DNA of 55,901 bases from Streptomyces spiramenti (GTDB taxonomy: Bacteria > Actinomycetota > Actinomycetes > Streptomycetales > Streptomycetaceae). This document shows positions 43,821 through 53,079 of the stretch, one piece after another; position 1 is the stretch's first letter; each line of letters opens with the position of its first letter. A program made the translations under genes and the position numbers. The stretch is from assembly GCF_012034385.1 (NCBI RefSeq), contig NZ_JAAVJB010000010.1, positions 1 through 55,901 on the forward strand, written 5' to 3'. A model generated the notes under the pieces. It searched no databases and was not told where the DNA came from. It was given only the letters and a program-made list of their open reading frames with translations.

Positions 43821-45164
43821 ATGGTGGCGATCGTGCAGTGCTGGGATCATGAGGCCGACTTCCTCCGGCAGAAGGAAGATCTGTACGCCTTGCGGCGGTG
43901 GGACTGGAACTGGTCGTTCACCCGGCCGCGGGCCCCGTGGGCCAAAGGCAGGAGCCGCCGGCTGCTGCTGATCGCTGCGCGGGACGACGACGGGCAGATG
44001 TACGTCACGCACGTGGGGAAGTCCGTCCGAGGCAAGGCAGCGAAGGACCAGGACCAGCAGCTGACCGTCTCGCTGGTCTTCCGACTCGCCGAACCCTTGC
44101 GGCTCACCGAACTGCTGGCGGTGCTGGCACCCGTTCAACACCGTCGTCTGGCCGAGCAGGGCCACCAGACCGACGGGGTGAGCAAGGCGCTCCGCGATGG
44201 GCTGCTGAGACTGCGGCCGGCGGCCACCGAAGCGGTGAAGCTGATCGAAGGCGCGGTCGCCCCGTGGACGTTCGGCGAGAACCGCGCGGCGCAGGAAGTG
44301 GCGCTGCAACGCGACGCCACGCTGGGGGCGGCGAGGATGGCGGGGTTCGACGCCACGGAGCTCGCGGAGTGGGACCCGCCCGCGGGTGAGCTGGACGTCG
44401 ATCGGCCACCTCCCACCTTCCTCGCACTGGCGGGTGGGCGCACCCGCCCCGCGCTGGAGGACCATCTCATCGCGCGCGACGCCGAGACGATGCTCGGATG
44501 GCTGAGCATCGAGACCTCCGATGTCGCCTGGCGCGAGTTCCGGGAGCACGGTCGGACGCTGCTGGTCGCCAACGCCAACCGGACACCTGCGGAGACCCTG
44601 CTGGGCTGCGACATCGTCTACTACAACGTGACCCGCGAATCGCTCGTCCTGGTCCAGTACAAGAAGCTCGACGCGGCACGCAAGGGCTTCTACTACCCGA
44701 GCAGCGACAGGCAGTTCGGCAAGGAACTGCGGCGCATGAAGGCACTGGACCGTTACGCCGCCCGGGTTGCGGGCGAGGAGGACGAACAGCGTCTTGACCC
44801 CAGCCCGAGCTGGGTGAAGCTCTGCCACCCGCAGTCGACGATGCGCCACACGAACGAAATGATCCACGGCATGTACTTCTCCCGGCGGCAGTTCGAGTCG
44901 CTGCGCCGCGACGCGCGGCTGCGGGACGGTCGGGGCGGCGCCGTGCGGTTCGGCTACCAGAATGTGCCCGGCTACCTGGACAACACCCTGTTTTCCCGGC
45001 TGGTGGAGTCGGGACAGATCGGAACCTCGGGGACCAGTACCGAGCTGGTGCGCCAGCAGGTGATCCGCACCTTCCGCGGGCAGCGCAACCTCGTGCTGGC
45101 GGCGCTCAGCGACGACACCCTGCCGCAGGCGGAGCGAAACCGCCGCCGCCGTGGCGGCGGCTGA
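43821..45164 (+). CDS. Uncharacterised protein with Mrr-like PD-(D/E)xK nuclease signature
   Basis: About 447 residues, no family I recognise. Residues 261-283 read LLGCDIVYYNVTRESLVLV followed by QYKKL: an Asp after a Gly-Cys turn (D264), a beta hairpin, then Q279-x-K281. This is the D...(E/Q)xK pattern of Mrr-type restriction nucleases, where Gln often replaces the Glu. The N-terminal 230 residues are alpha/beta with no motif, and the C-terminal part contains NEMIHGMYFSRRQFESL. The start is ATG 43821 or 43812; both have weak ribosome-binding sites. Lying between Wadjet and a helicase-nuclease gene in the same orientation, it is a candidate new defence effector. Function is inferred only. 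Confidence 0.6.
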   Translation: MVAIVQCWDHEADFLRQKEDLYALRRWDWNWSFTRPRAPWAKGRSRRLLLIAARDDDGQMYVTHVGKSVRGKAAKDQDQQLTVSLVFRLAEPLRLTELLAVLAPVQHRRLAEQGHQTDGVSKALRDGLLRLRPAATEAVKLIEGAVAPWTFGENRAAQEVALQRDATLGAARMAGFDATELAEWDPPAGELDVDRPPPTFLALAGGRTRPALEDHLIARDAETMLGWLSIETSDVAWREFREHGRTLLVANANRTPAETLLGCDIVYYNVTRESLVLVQYKKLDAARKGFYYPSSDRQFGKELRRMKALDRYAARVAGEEDEQRLDPSPSWVKLCHPQSTMRHTNEMIHGMYFSRRQFESLRRDARLRDGRGGAVRFGYQNVPGYLDNTLFSRLVESGQIGTSGTSTELVRQQVIRTFRGQRNLVLAALSDDTLPQAERNRRRRGGG

Positions 45165-45196
45165 CTGCTGGGTGTCGGTGCCAGATTTCCCGGAGC

Positions 45197-45215
45197 CGGG
45201 GAGTCGAACTCCCCG
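45197..45215 (+). terminator. Hairpin after the Mrr-like gene
   Basis: An 8-bp perfect stem with a 3-base loop, 32 bases after the stop. The reverse strand superficially resembles a tRNA T-arm but does not fold as one. Confidence 0.55.
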
Positions 45216-45581
45216 CTCAGCGTTCCGCCGCTGAACCGGACGAGCGGAGGGCGGCCGGCGCGAGTGGGTCCGGGGGGAGGCCGACGACCACGTCGGCGCA
45301 GGGCCCCTTTGACGGCTTTGACGGCGCGGCGCCATTCCACGCGACCGCAGCCGGCGAGGAACTGCCTCGGCAGCCGCCCGGTGAGCGCCGCGAGGGCTGA
45401 ACTGCTGCGTAACCGTGCCCCGCCCCCCGCGGAGGCGGCCGGTGTCCTCACGGGTCACCGGCACCGAACGTGCGGACCGTAGTCCTCGCCGGTTGGTGCG
45501 TTCTCTGCGGGAGAGTGACGGTGCGGAGACCCGGCGAGGGGGCGCTGCGGCGTCGCCGGAACTCAAGCTTCGGCATCAAGG

Positions 45582-45609
45582 CTGACGCAGTGTCATTTCC
45601 TGCTAATCT
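45582..45609 (+). promoter_or_regulatory. Housekeeping-type promoter of the SF1 helicase gene
   Basis: CTGACG (45582-45587), 16 bases, TAATCT (45604-45609) in a locally AT-rich stretch. This is a reasonable sigma-70-like promoter, about 120 bases before the helicase start. The remainder of the 567-base gap (45165-45731) shows no gene. Confidence 0.5.
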
Positions 45610-45731
45610 CAGCCTCTGTGTACCCGGTTCACAGTTGATCTTGGGGTGCGCAGTGCTTGTCATCAGTGGGTTTGGGGGCGGGGACCGCGCTGTCACGGCG
45701 CGATGTGCCCTCGGGAGAAGTGGGGTGGCCA

Positions 45732-48700
45732 ATGGGCCATGACGGGGACAGCGACGTGCCGAAGCCGGGGATCGACAGCAGGCGAGTCCAACAGATCTTC
45801 CGTTTCCTGGCGGACGCGGAGGAGTCCAAGGCCCGCCCGAAGAGGACGCTCGACGGCGTGGCGGGGATCGTCTGGTTCGACGATCTTCCGTCCGACCCTG
45901 CGGTGTCCGTGGTGCTCGACGCGCCGCTGACGGAGGGGGCACCGGCGTGGCTGCGGGTCGAACGCCCGGCACGGGAGGAGGCGCCGGCCCTGCCCGAGCT
46001 CATCGAGCTCTGGGTGGAAGAGACGGGGTTGCGCGATTTCCGCCGGAAGCAGGCGCCCGTGCTGCTGCGGCGGATCGAACCGCAGTTCCCCGACTGGTCG
46101 GAGGGGGTGCCGCTGGAGAAGAACTACGACGTTCTGGACGACCACCCGCAGCGCGAGCGCATCGAGAAGACGTACGAGGCCTGGCGGTTGGAGTGGCTCG
46201 GGTGGGCGGAGCGGCGCCGCGCGATGGACCCCCAGATCGAGCTGTACGACCGACTCCACAAGATGCACGAGGACGCCGCGGAGCTCGGTGAGGCGTACGA
46301 ACTCGTCCTCGGGCTGGGGCGGCTCACCTGGCAGACCGAGGCGGGGCACCGCGTCGAGCGCCACCTCGTCACGCACCGTGCGGTCCTGGCCCTGGACAGC
46401 GCGAGCGGGGCGCTGTCCGCGGGGCCCGCCCCGCTCGCCATGGGGCCGGAGCTCGAAGAGGGCATGCTCGACGGCGGGCAGCACGTGGCGGGCAGCGTAC
46501 GTGAGGAAATCGTCGCCCGCCTGGCGGACGCCGGTGATCTCACGGCTGCCACGCACCTCACCGCGGTGCACGACGCCCTGCGGGTCTGGGTCAACGCCGC
46601 ACACGCGGCCGGCGCCTACCACCAGGGAATCTCGCGGGCACGTCCCGCGACGCTGGAGAGCCCGCAGGTCGGCCTCACCCCCGCACTGGTCCTGCGAGAA
46701 CGCGATCGTAGTTCCACGCTGGACGCGCTCAAGACCATCGCGCGAGCCGTCGACGAAGGGGTGGAACCCACCGAGCTGCTCGCCCACATCGCCGGCCGCG
46801 GCGGCTCACTCACCGCGGCGGACCACGCCGCCGGCGAAGAAGACCCCACCGGTGGTGAGGTCTTCTTCGCCCTGCCCGCCAACGACGAACAGCGGACCAT
46901 CGCCCGACGGCTCCGGGCCAACCGTCTGGTCGTGGTCCAGGGACCGCCCGGTACCGGCAAGACGCACACCATCGCCAACCTCGTTACCGACCTGCTGGCG
47001 CAGGGTAAGCGTGTCCTGATCACCAGCCACACCGCTCGCGCGCTGCGTGTTCTGCGGGACAAACTCCCCGACACCGTCCGCGACCTGTGCGTCAGCCGTA
47101 CCGAGGACGGGTCGGCCGCGCAGCGGGAACTCGAGGCATCGGTCCAGCGCATCCTCCGTGAGTACGCCACCTACGATCCTGGGGCGGCGGAGCGGGAGAT
47201 CAGCTCACTCCGCACGCGCCTCGACCGTGCGCGGGACGCCCAACGCGTCCGCCTCGCAGACCTGGCCGTGCTGAGGAATCAGGAGACCCACCGCTTCGAG
47301 CCTGACATCGGTGACTATGCCGGCAGTCTGCAGGAGATCGCGCAACGTCTCGTCGCCGAGACCGACGCCCACAGGTGGCTCGGGCCGGTTCCGGGCGAGC
47401 AGCCTTCGCTCACTGCTGAGGAAGCGCTCGAACTGCTGCGCGCGACGCGCGCGTTCACCGCGGAACGACAGGCGCTGGCGGCGGAGGTCCCCGGCCCGGC
47501 CGAGTTGCCGGGGCCGGGCGACTTCGACCGTGCGGTGGCCACCACCCGGCAGGCGTTCGACGCACTGGAACGTGCCCGCGCCAACGAGGCGTGTCGCCCC
47601 TACGACGAGGCCGTGCGGGGACTCACCTCGCCGGAGCTGCACCGCATCTCGGAGCGGCTCGACGCCTTCACCACCGCCTGCGCCCGAGCGGCTGATCTCG
47701 CGGAGGGCGCCGGCAGCTGGGCGGTCGAACTGGAGAGAGAGGCCCGTCGCGGCCGCGACCGCCGGATCACGGCCCGCCGCGACGGTCTCATGCGGGCACT
47801 GGACGACGTGTCGGCGGCGTCCGCCACGATCGGGTCCCGGAGGGTCGCAGGCCTGGAGGCGCACTCACCCCAGGAAGCTCTCGCCCCCGCGACCCTGTTG
47901 TCGCAGGGGCTGGCCGAGGGAGGTCGACTGCGGGGCCCGTTCGGGATGCGGACCAGACTTGCGAAGTCCGTCGGCACCTTCGCCGACACGGTGACCGTAG
48001 ACGGGCGGTCATCGCACGACGCCGAAGCGGCTGCTGTCGTGCACGCCCGCGTCCTGGCCGAGCTGAGCCTCTGCGAGGCCGAGACGGAGTGGTACGGCGA
48101 GAGTCGTCCCTGGCAGGGGCTTGCGTCGCGGGTGGCGCGCATCCAGCAGGACCTTGAGGTGCTCGACGCGTTGTGTGCCGTGGTGCGTGCCCGGATCGAC
48201 CTCGGGGCGGTGGGCGCCGCCGCTCCCGGCCTGACCGACGCGCCGTGGCAGGAGAAGGTGACCCGCGAAGCGGTCCGGGACCTCCTGCGTGCCGTGGTGG
48301 GGGTGCAGCAGGCCGAGAGCGCCGAGCAGCTGCTCAACTCCGCTGAGAAGCTGCTCTCCGAATGGACCGATCGCCCCGGTTGCGCCGCGGCGGTGACCGA
48401 GGCCCATGCCGCCGTGCGCGACCGCGACACCGAGCGGTACCGGCAGCACTGCGAGACGCTGTCCGAGGTCCGCGAGGCGGCGCGCTCCAGGGCCGAACAG
48501 TACGCCGCTCACGCTCGGGTGGATGCGGCCTTCCCCCGCCTTGCCGAACGTATCGTCACATCGCCGGCCGACCCCGCCTGGGACCAGCAGCTGCCGCGGC
48601 TGGCACAGGCCTGGGCGTGGACGGCCTGGCGTGAGCGTCTGGAACGCCTCACCGACCCGCAGACGGAGGAGAAGCTCCTCCGGCAGCTCACCGAAGCCGA

Positions 48701-50843
48701 TGACGAGGCCCGCATCACCCTCGGCCGCCTGGCCGCGCGGCAGGCCTGGCACCAGTGCCTCCGGTTGCTGACCGATGACCAGTCCCGGGCGCTGAAGGCG
48801 TACCAGCAGGCAGCGGGCCGGATCCGTGGCAAGTACCAGCAGCGCTACCGGAAGGACGCGCAGCTGGCACTGGCCAAGGCGCAGAGCGCCGTCCCGGCCT
48901 GGATCATGCCCCTCCACCAGGTGGCGGAGACCGTGCCGATGGACCGCCCCGGGCTCTTCGACGTCGTCATCGTCGACGAGGCGAGCCAGTCCGGGCTGGA
49001 GGCGATGCTGTTGAGTTGGCTCGCGGACCGGATGGTCGTGGTCGGCGACAGCAAGCAGGTCAGTCCGGAGAACGTGGGCCTCAAACGGGAGGACTACTTC
49101 CAGCTGCGTGACCGGCTCCTCACCGCCCTGGAGCCGGACATCCGGAGTCTCTTCGGGCCGGACTCCAGCTTCTTCGACCTGACCGAGGCGCTGTCGTCGG
49201 GCCGGGGAACGCTCATGCTCAAGGAGCACTTCCGGTGCATGCCGGAGATCATCTCCTTCTCCAACGAGCTGTGCTACAGCGGTGACCTGCTTCCGCTGCG
49301 CCAGTTCGGGGCCGACCGGCTGCCACCGGTGAGGACGGTCCAGGTACCGGACGGAGAAGCGACGGGCGTCGACAAGCGCCTGGTCAACCACGCGGAGGCC
49401 GAAGCTCTTGTCGACGCGGTCGCCCGCAGCTGTGCCGACCCGGCCTACACGGGGCTGACGATGGGTGTCATCGTTCTGCGGAGTGCCGTGGGTCACGCCA
49501 CGGAGTTGGAGAACCTGCTGGTCGAGCGGATCGGCTACGAACAACGGGAGCAGCGGCGCCTTCGCGTCGGCGCTGCGGCGGCGTTCCAGGGGGATGAGCG
49601 CGATGTCGTCTTCATCTCCTGCGTGAACTCGGCGAGCACCGCCGCCGGAACGGTGCCGGGCAGCTTCAACGGCCCCACGTTCGAGCGGCGCCTCAACGTC
49701 GCTGCTTCCCGCGCCCGGGACCAGGTCTGGGTGTTCCACAGCGCACGCGCCGACCAGTTCCACGCGGGCGACCTGCGGCGACACTGGCTGGACCACCTGA
49801 GCCGCCCGATCGAGGCCGCCCCCGAGCAGATTGTCGATGGCGAGGTCCGACCGGACGTGCGGCACCCGGCATTCGACAACCTGTTCCAGCAGCTGGTCTA
49901 CCGAGAAATCACCGCTCGGGGGTTCCGGGTACGGCCCGGGTACCGCGTCGGCGGACACACACTCGACCTGGTGGTCGAAGGCGGCAGCCGGCGGCTGGCG
50001 GTCTGCTGCGACGGTGACTCGTTCGCGGAGGGGGAGGACGCCGAGACCGCCGCGCGTCGTCAGCGCGACCTGGAACGCGTGGACTGGGTCTTCGTGCGGA
50101 TCCGGGCCAGTCGCTTCCACCTGGACCGCGAGCGAGCGCTGGCGCCGTTGTGGGGACGCCTGGGGGACCTCGGCATCGAACCGGTCCCGTCCGAACCGGC
50201 CCTGGCCGAACCGGATGGCGTCGGAGTGTCCGCCGGAACGGAATCGGCGGAGACGGTGGCCGACCTCAGGCCGCAGGACTCTGCCGTCGCCGGTACACCC
50301 GGCCGGGAAGCCCTGTCCGCAGCAACGAGGGGCGAGGCCGCCGCCGAGGGCGAGGCACCGGCCGCCGAGGAGTCCTCGCCCGATCCCACGCGGGAGCCAG
50401 TTCCGTATGCGGTGCTGCGAAGGGTGATGGACGAGATGCGCCACCTGGAGGCAGCGCTCGGCGCCACCGACGACCCCCTCGAAGGCGAGACCGATGCCGC
50501 GCGTGTGGTGTTCCTCCGGCGCACTCTGCGGGAACAGCGTGAGCGCAGGGCCCGCCATCTGGGGGTACTGCGCTCCTTCTCGGACACCGCGACGGTCGAC
50601 CCGTCGCTGCAGGCGCCCGCAGCAGTCGTCCCCGGTGCGCTCGTCTCCCTGGAGTTCGACGGCCGCTGGGACCGCGAGGTCCTGTACACCGTCGCGGAAC
50701 TGCCGTGTGAGGACGCCGAGACCATCTCGCCGTCCTCACCACTGGGCTCCCGCTTGCTGTGGCAGGCGGTGGGCACCGAGCTGGCCTACGAGGCGACCCC
50801 GGGCAAGCCGTCCACGGTACGGGTCCGCGAGGTGAGTTGCTGA
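45732..50843 (+). CDS. SF1 (UPF1/DNA2-like) helicase with C-terminal Vsr-like nuclease domain
   Basis: A 1703-residue protein. The SF1B helicase core is split: Walker A GPPGTGKT (404-411), a long coiled insertion (about 440-1060), Walker B DEAS (1082-1085), then GDSKQVSPENVG and the late motifs FQGDERDVVFISCV and RRLNVAASRARDQVWVF. A Vsr/MTES_1575-like PD-(D/E)xK domain follows (about 1380-1490) with GGHTLDLVV (D1412) and AVCCDGD, where relatives usually have AVECDGD, so the acidic residue is Cys1425 here. The C-terminal 200 residues include a GreA-like tail (MRHLEAALGATDDPLEGETDAARVVF). The ATG at 45732 was chosen; GTG 45720 is an alternative. It resembles defence-associated helicase-nucleases. 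Confidence 0.82.
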   Translation: MGHDGDSDVPKPGIDSRRVQQIFRFLADAEESKARPKRTLDGVAGIVWFDDLPSDPAVSVVLDAPLTEGAPAWLRVERPAREEAPALPELIELWVEETGLRDFRRKQAPVLLRRIEPQFPDWSEGVPLEKNYDVLDDHPQRERIEKTYEAWRLEWLGWAERRRAMDPQIELYDRLHKMHEDAAELGEAYELVLGLGRLTWQTEAGHRVERHLVTHRAVLALDSASGALSAGPAPLAMGPELEEGMLDGGQHVAGSVREEIVARLADAGDLTAATHLTAVHDALRVWVNAAHAAGAYHQGISRARPATLESPQVGLTPALVLRERDRSSTLDALKTIARAVDEGVEPTELLAHIAGRGGSLTAADHAAGEEDPTGGEVFFALPANDEQRTIARRLRANRLVVVQGPPGTGKTHTIANLVTDLLAQGKRVLITSHTARALRVLRDKLPDTVRDLCVSRTEDGSAAQRELEASVQRILREYATYDPGAAEREISSLRTRLDRARDAQRVRLADLAVLRNQETHRFEPDIGDYAGSLQEIAQRLVAETDAHRWLGPVPGEQPSLTAEEALELLRATRAFTAERQALAAEVPGPAELPGPGDFDRAVATTRQAFDALERARANEACRPYDEAVRGLTSPELHRISERLDAFTTACARAADLAEGAGSWAVELEREARRGRDRRITARRDGLMRALDDVSAASATIGSRRVAGLEAHSPQEALAPATLLSQGLAEGGRLRGPFGMRTRLAKSVGTFADTVTVDGRSSHDAEAAAVVHARVLAELSLCEAETEWYGESRPWQGLASRVARIQQDLEVLDALCAVVRARIDLGAVGAAAPGLTDAPWQEKVTREAVRDLLRAVVGVQQAESAEQLLNSAEKLLSEWTDRPGCAAAVTEAHAAVRDRDTERYRQHCETLSEVREAARSRAEQYAAHARVDAAFPRLAERIVTSPADPAWDQQLPRLAQAWAWTAWRERLERLTDPQTEEKLLRQLTEADDEARITLGRLAARQAWHQCLRLLTDDQSRALKAYQQAAGRIRGKYQQRYRKDAQLALAKAQSAVPAWIMPLHQVAETVPMDRPGLFDVVIVDEASQSGLEAMLLSWLADRMVVVGDSKQVSPENVGLKREDYFQLRDRLLTALEPDIRSLFGPDSSFFDLTEALSSGRGTLMLKEHFRCMPEIISFSNELCYSGDLLPLRQFGADRLPPVRTVQVPDGEATGVDKRLVNHAEAEALVDAVARSCADPAYTGLTMGVIVLRSAVGHATELENLLVERIGYEQREQRRLRVGAAAAFQGDERDVVFISCVNSASTAAGTVPGSFNGPTFERRLNVAASRARDQVWVFHSARADQFHAGDLRRHWLDHLSRPIEAAPEQIVDGEVRPDVRHPAFDNLFQQLVYREITARGFRVRPGYRVGGHTLDLVVEGGSRRLAVCCDGDSFAEGEDAETAARRQRDLERVDWVFVRIRASRFHLDRERALAPLWGRLGDLGIEPVPSEPALAEPDGVGVSAGTESAETVADLRPQDSAVAGTPGREALSAATRGEAAAEGEAPAAEESSPDPTREPVPYAVLRRVMDEMRHLEAALGATDDPLEGETDAARVVFLRRTLREQRERRARHLGVLRSFSDTATVDPSLQAPAAVVPGALVSLEFDGRWDREVLYTVAELPCEDAETISPSSPLGSRLLWQAVGTELAYEATPGKPSTVRVREVSC

Positions 50844-50854
50844 CGGCGGACGTG

Positions 50855-50890
50855 CCGGTGGTGCGTGCCCGTTCGGGCGCGCACCACCGG
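50855..50890. terminator. Strong bidirectional terminator between helicase genes
   Basis: An 11-bp outer stem (50855-50865 with 50880-50890) continues through one wobble into a 4-bp inner stem with a GTTC loop. It lies between convergent genes, 12 bases after one stop and 18 before the other. Confidence 0.88.
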
Positions 50891-50907
50891 GTGTCGCCGG
50901 CAGGCGC

Positions 50908-53079
50908 TCAGCGCACGGTCGGATCGAGGAGCGACGACGGTTGGCCGCTCCACGACACTGCCAGGGCGTCACGTGCCCGCGTCGCGGCGACGAACAAGAG
51001 ACAGCGCTCGGCCAGCAGATCGTGGCGGTGCTGTGCGGGATCCTCGTCCGCGGCGGAGACCTGTTGCAGATACGGCAGGGCGCTGGAGGTCAGGCCCACC
51101 AGGGCCACGCACCGGAACTCCAGTCCCTTGAGGCCGTGCATGGTCGACACCCGCACACCTGCCGACCCCGGCGCGGGATCCGCTCGTACCCCGACGGCTG
51201 CCAGGCCGTCACGCCGCAGCCTGGCCACCACCGCGTCCACCGTCGAGTTGAGACGCGCGCCCACCGCGATCTCGGCAAGAGGCACGCCGTCACGCTCCGA
51301 CCAGTGGCGTACCTGGGCGACGAGGGCGGCCAGTTCCTCGCGCGGGGAGGCGAACGACCGCTGCGTCGGTACCGGCCCCCGGAGGACCGAACGGCAGCCG
51401 GCCAGGGAATCCGTACCCCCGTCCGCCTCGTCGTCCGCGCCCAGCTCGTTGAACGCGTGGTCGGAGAGGAGTCGGACCGACCAGGACAAGATCTCTTCGG
51501 TGCTGCGGTAGTTCACGCGCAGCCCCGAGGACCGCCCCCGGACGTGGACGCCGACAGAGCGAAGCGACACCCTGTTGTCGTAGATCCGCTGATGCGGGTC
51601 GCCCACGAGGAAGATGTCGTCCGGCGCAGGCGCCACCGCGGCCCGCAGCACGCGCCACTGGGCCGGGTGGAGGTCCTGGGCCTCGTCGACGACCACGTGC
51701 CGGTACTGCGGGCCGTGCGTGGCCAACCACGCTGCGGCGCGTGCTGCGAGATGCGCGAACGTAGCCGTGCCCCGCGAGGCGGTCTCCTCGCGGAACCGCT
51801 CCATGATCTTCCAGAGCCGGGCCCGTTGGACCCGCCCGAGCTGCGACCCACGGCCGTGCCTGGTGCACGACAGGTATTCCGCCGCGGTCCGGAGATCCTG
51901 CGCAAGCACCACGTTCCGATACTCCTGCGCCAGGAACCGCTCCGACCACTCGCCCCGCTCGTCACGCAGCGCACGCGTCCACGCGGTGCGTTCGGAAGCT
52001 TCCGTCAGCGGTCGTGGTGTTCCCCCTGGCGTGGCTTTGAGCACCTTGGCCGCGAACGCGTCCACCGTTGTCACCTCGACCCGCGTCAGCAGATGGGCAT
52101 CAGCTTCTCCCAGGAGCAGTGCCAGCTGGTCCCGAAGAGTGGAGGCCATCGCCGTCGTGAAGGTGGTCAGCAGCAGGCGGTCCTCCGGAAGCCCGGTACG
52201 AAGGAGGTGCCGTACGCGGTGGAGCGCGACCACCGTCTTGCCGGTGCCGGGGCCGCCTGTGACCTGAGCCGGGCCGCGGTACCGGGGGTGGTAGGCATGC
52301 CGATGCTGGGTCGGGTGGAGGAAGATCCGCCAGCGGTCGAAGTCGCCCGAGAGGACGCGATCGAGCTCGCCGGGCCCGGTCACCTCGACGATCCGATCCG
52401 ACGTGCGCGACACGGCCTCGGACATCGTGACCGTCTCGCGGCTGTCGGCCGAGCGGACCGTCTGCCCTCGGGGCACGATCAGCTGTTCCCACACCTCGTC
52501 CGCGGAGTGCCCGGCGGCGAGGTACTCCAGTGCTTCGAACTGGTCGGCCGGGAGCAGCGGCGGTCGCATCGCCGCAAGGTCCGATTCCTCGACACAGATC
52601 CGAGCCAACCGCAGCACCTGCTCGTCGATGCCCAGGTCGCGGAGGACGGTGTTGGAGTGCGCGGCGAACAACCGGGTCGGCGCCTGTGCGGCGCGATCTT
52701 CGTAGTAGGTCTCCAGATGTTCCAACTGAGTGACGTTCCGCACCTCCAGCGCGCCGGTGGCGCTGTTCACCGAGTATGCGCGGCTGACGGCCCAGGAATT
52801 CGCCTCGTCGTGGGCACGGACTCGGAGCAGTGTGAAGAGTTCGCTGCTGTCATCCGGCGCCAGCAGGACCCCGCGGAGGGAGCGCGACACCCGGATGGTG
52901 CGAATCCGTGGGTCTCTGGCGCCCTGCAGCTTCTCGAGGTGGAGGCCTTTGTGCGCGCGCAGCTCCGATACGGAGAAGTTCCCGAAAGCCTTGATGCTCT
53001 CCGTGACCTGCTTGCGTTCATGGGAGCCCAGCAAGCTGAAATCTGAGAGGAAACCCTCCGTGAGCGCCAGTCGTGGCAT
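50908..53079 (-). CDS. UvrD/Rep-like helicase with N-terminal RelE-like domain
   Basis: A 723-residue protein. Residues 1-110 (MPRLALTEGFLSDFSLL... LHLEKLQGARDPRIRTIRVSRSL) look like a ParE/RelE-type toxin fold. They are followed by an SF1A helicase with GGPGTGKT (about 274-281), DEAQD (about 463) in HVVVDEAQDLHPAQW, VSTMHGLKGLEFR and FVAATRARDAL. Such fusions are known in bacteria but poorly studied; RelE-like domains cleave ribosome-bound mRNA or bind nucleic acid. The ATG at 53079 follows a GGGGG stretch; a 79-residue in-frame upstream extension is Arg/Pro-rich and rejected. It is convergent with the giant helicase. Its upstream region holds no RecA-NDp-type element. Confidence 0.83.
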   Translation of the reverse strand: MPRLALTEGFLSDFSLLGSHERKQVTESIKAFGNFSVSELRAHKGLHLEKLQGARDPRIRTIRVSRSLRGVLLAPDDSSELFTLLRVRAHDEANSWAVSRAYSVNSATGALEVRNVTQLEHLETYYEDRAAQAPTRLFAAHSNTVLRDLGIDEQVLRLARICVEESDLAAMRPPLLPADQFEALEYLAAGHSADEVWEQLIVPRGQTVRSADSRETVTMSEAVSRTSDRIVEVTGPGELDRVLSGDFDRWRIFLHPTQHRHAYHPRYRGPAQVTGGPGTGKTVVALHRVRHLLRTGLPEDRLLLTTFTTAMASTLRDQLALLLGEADAHLLTRVEVTTVDAFAAKVLKATPGGTPRPLTEASERTAWTRALRDERGEWSERFLAQEYRNVVLAQDLRTAAEYLSCTRHGRGSQLGRVQRARLWKIMERFREETASRGTATFAHLAARAAAWLATHGPQYRHVVVDEAQDLHPAQWRVLRAAVAPAPDDIFLVGDPHQRIYDNRVSLRSVGVHVRGRSSGLRVNYRSTEEILSWSVRLLSDHAFNELGADDEADGGTDSLAGCRSVLRGPVPTQRSFASPREELAALVAQVRHWSERDGVPLAEIAVGARLNSTVDAVVARLRRDGLAAVGVRADPAPGSAGVRVSTMHGLKGLEFRCVALVGLTSSALPYLQQVSAADEDPAQHRHDLLAERCLLFVAATRARDALAVSWSGQPSSLLDPTVR

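Noticed and set aside
45170..45187. GTGTCGGTG after the Mrr-like gene as a further RecA-NDp element
   Set aside because: No TAnnnT eight bases downstream.
45197..45225. tRNA 3' half (T-arm-like hairpin on the minus strand)
   Set aside because: The GTTCGAC loop sits one base out of register with the T-stem, and no acceptor, D or anticodon arm can be drawn around it. Treated as a hairpin terminator.
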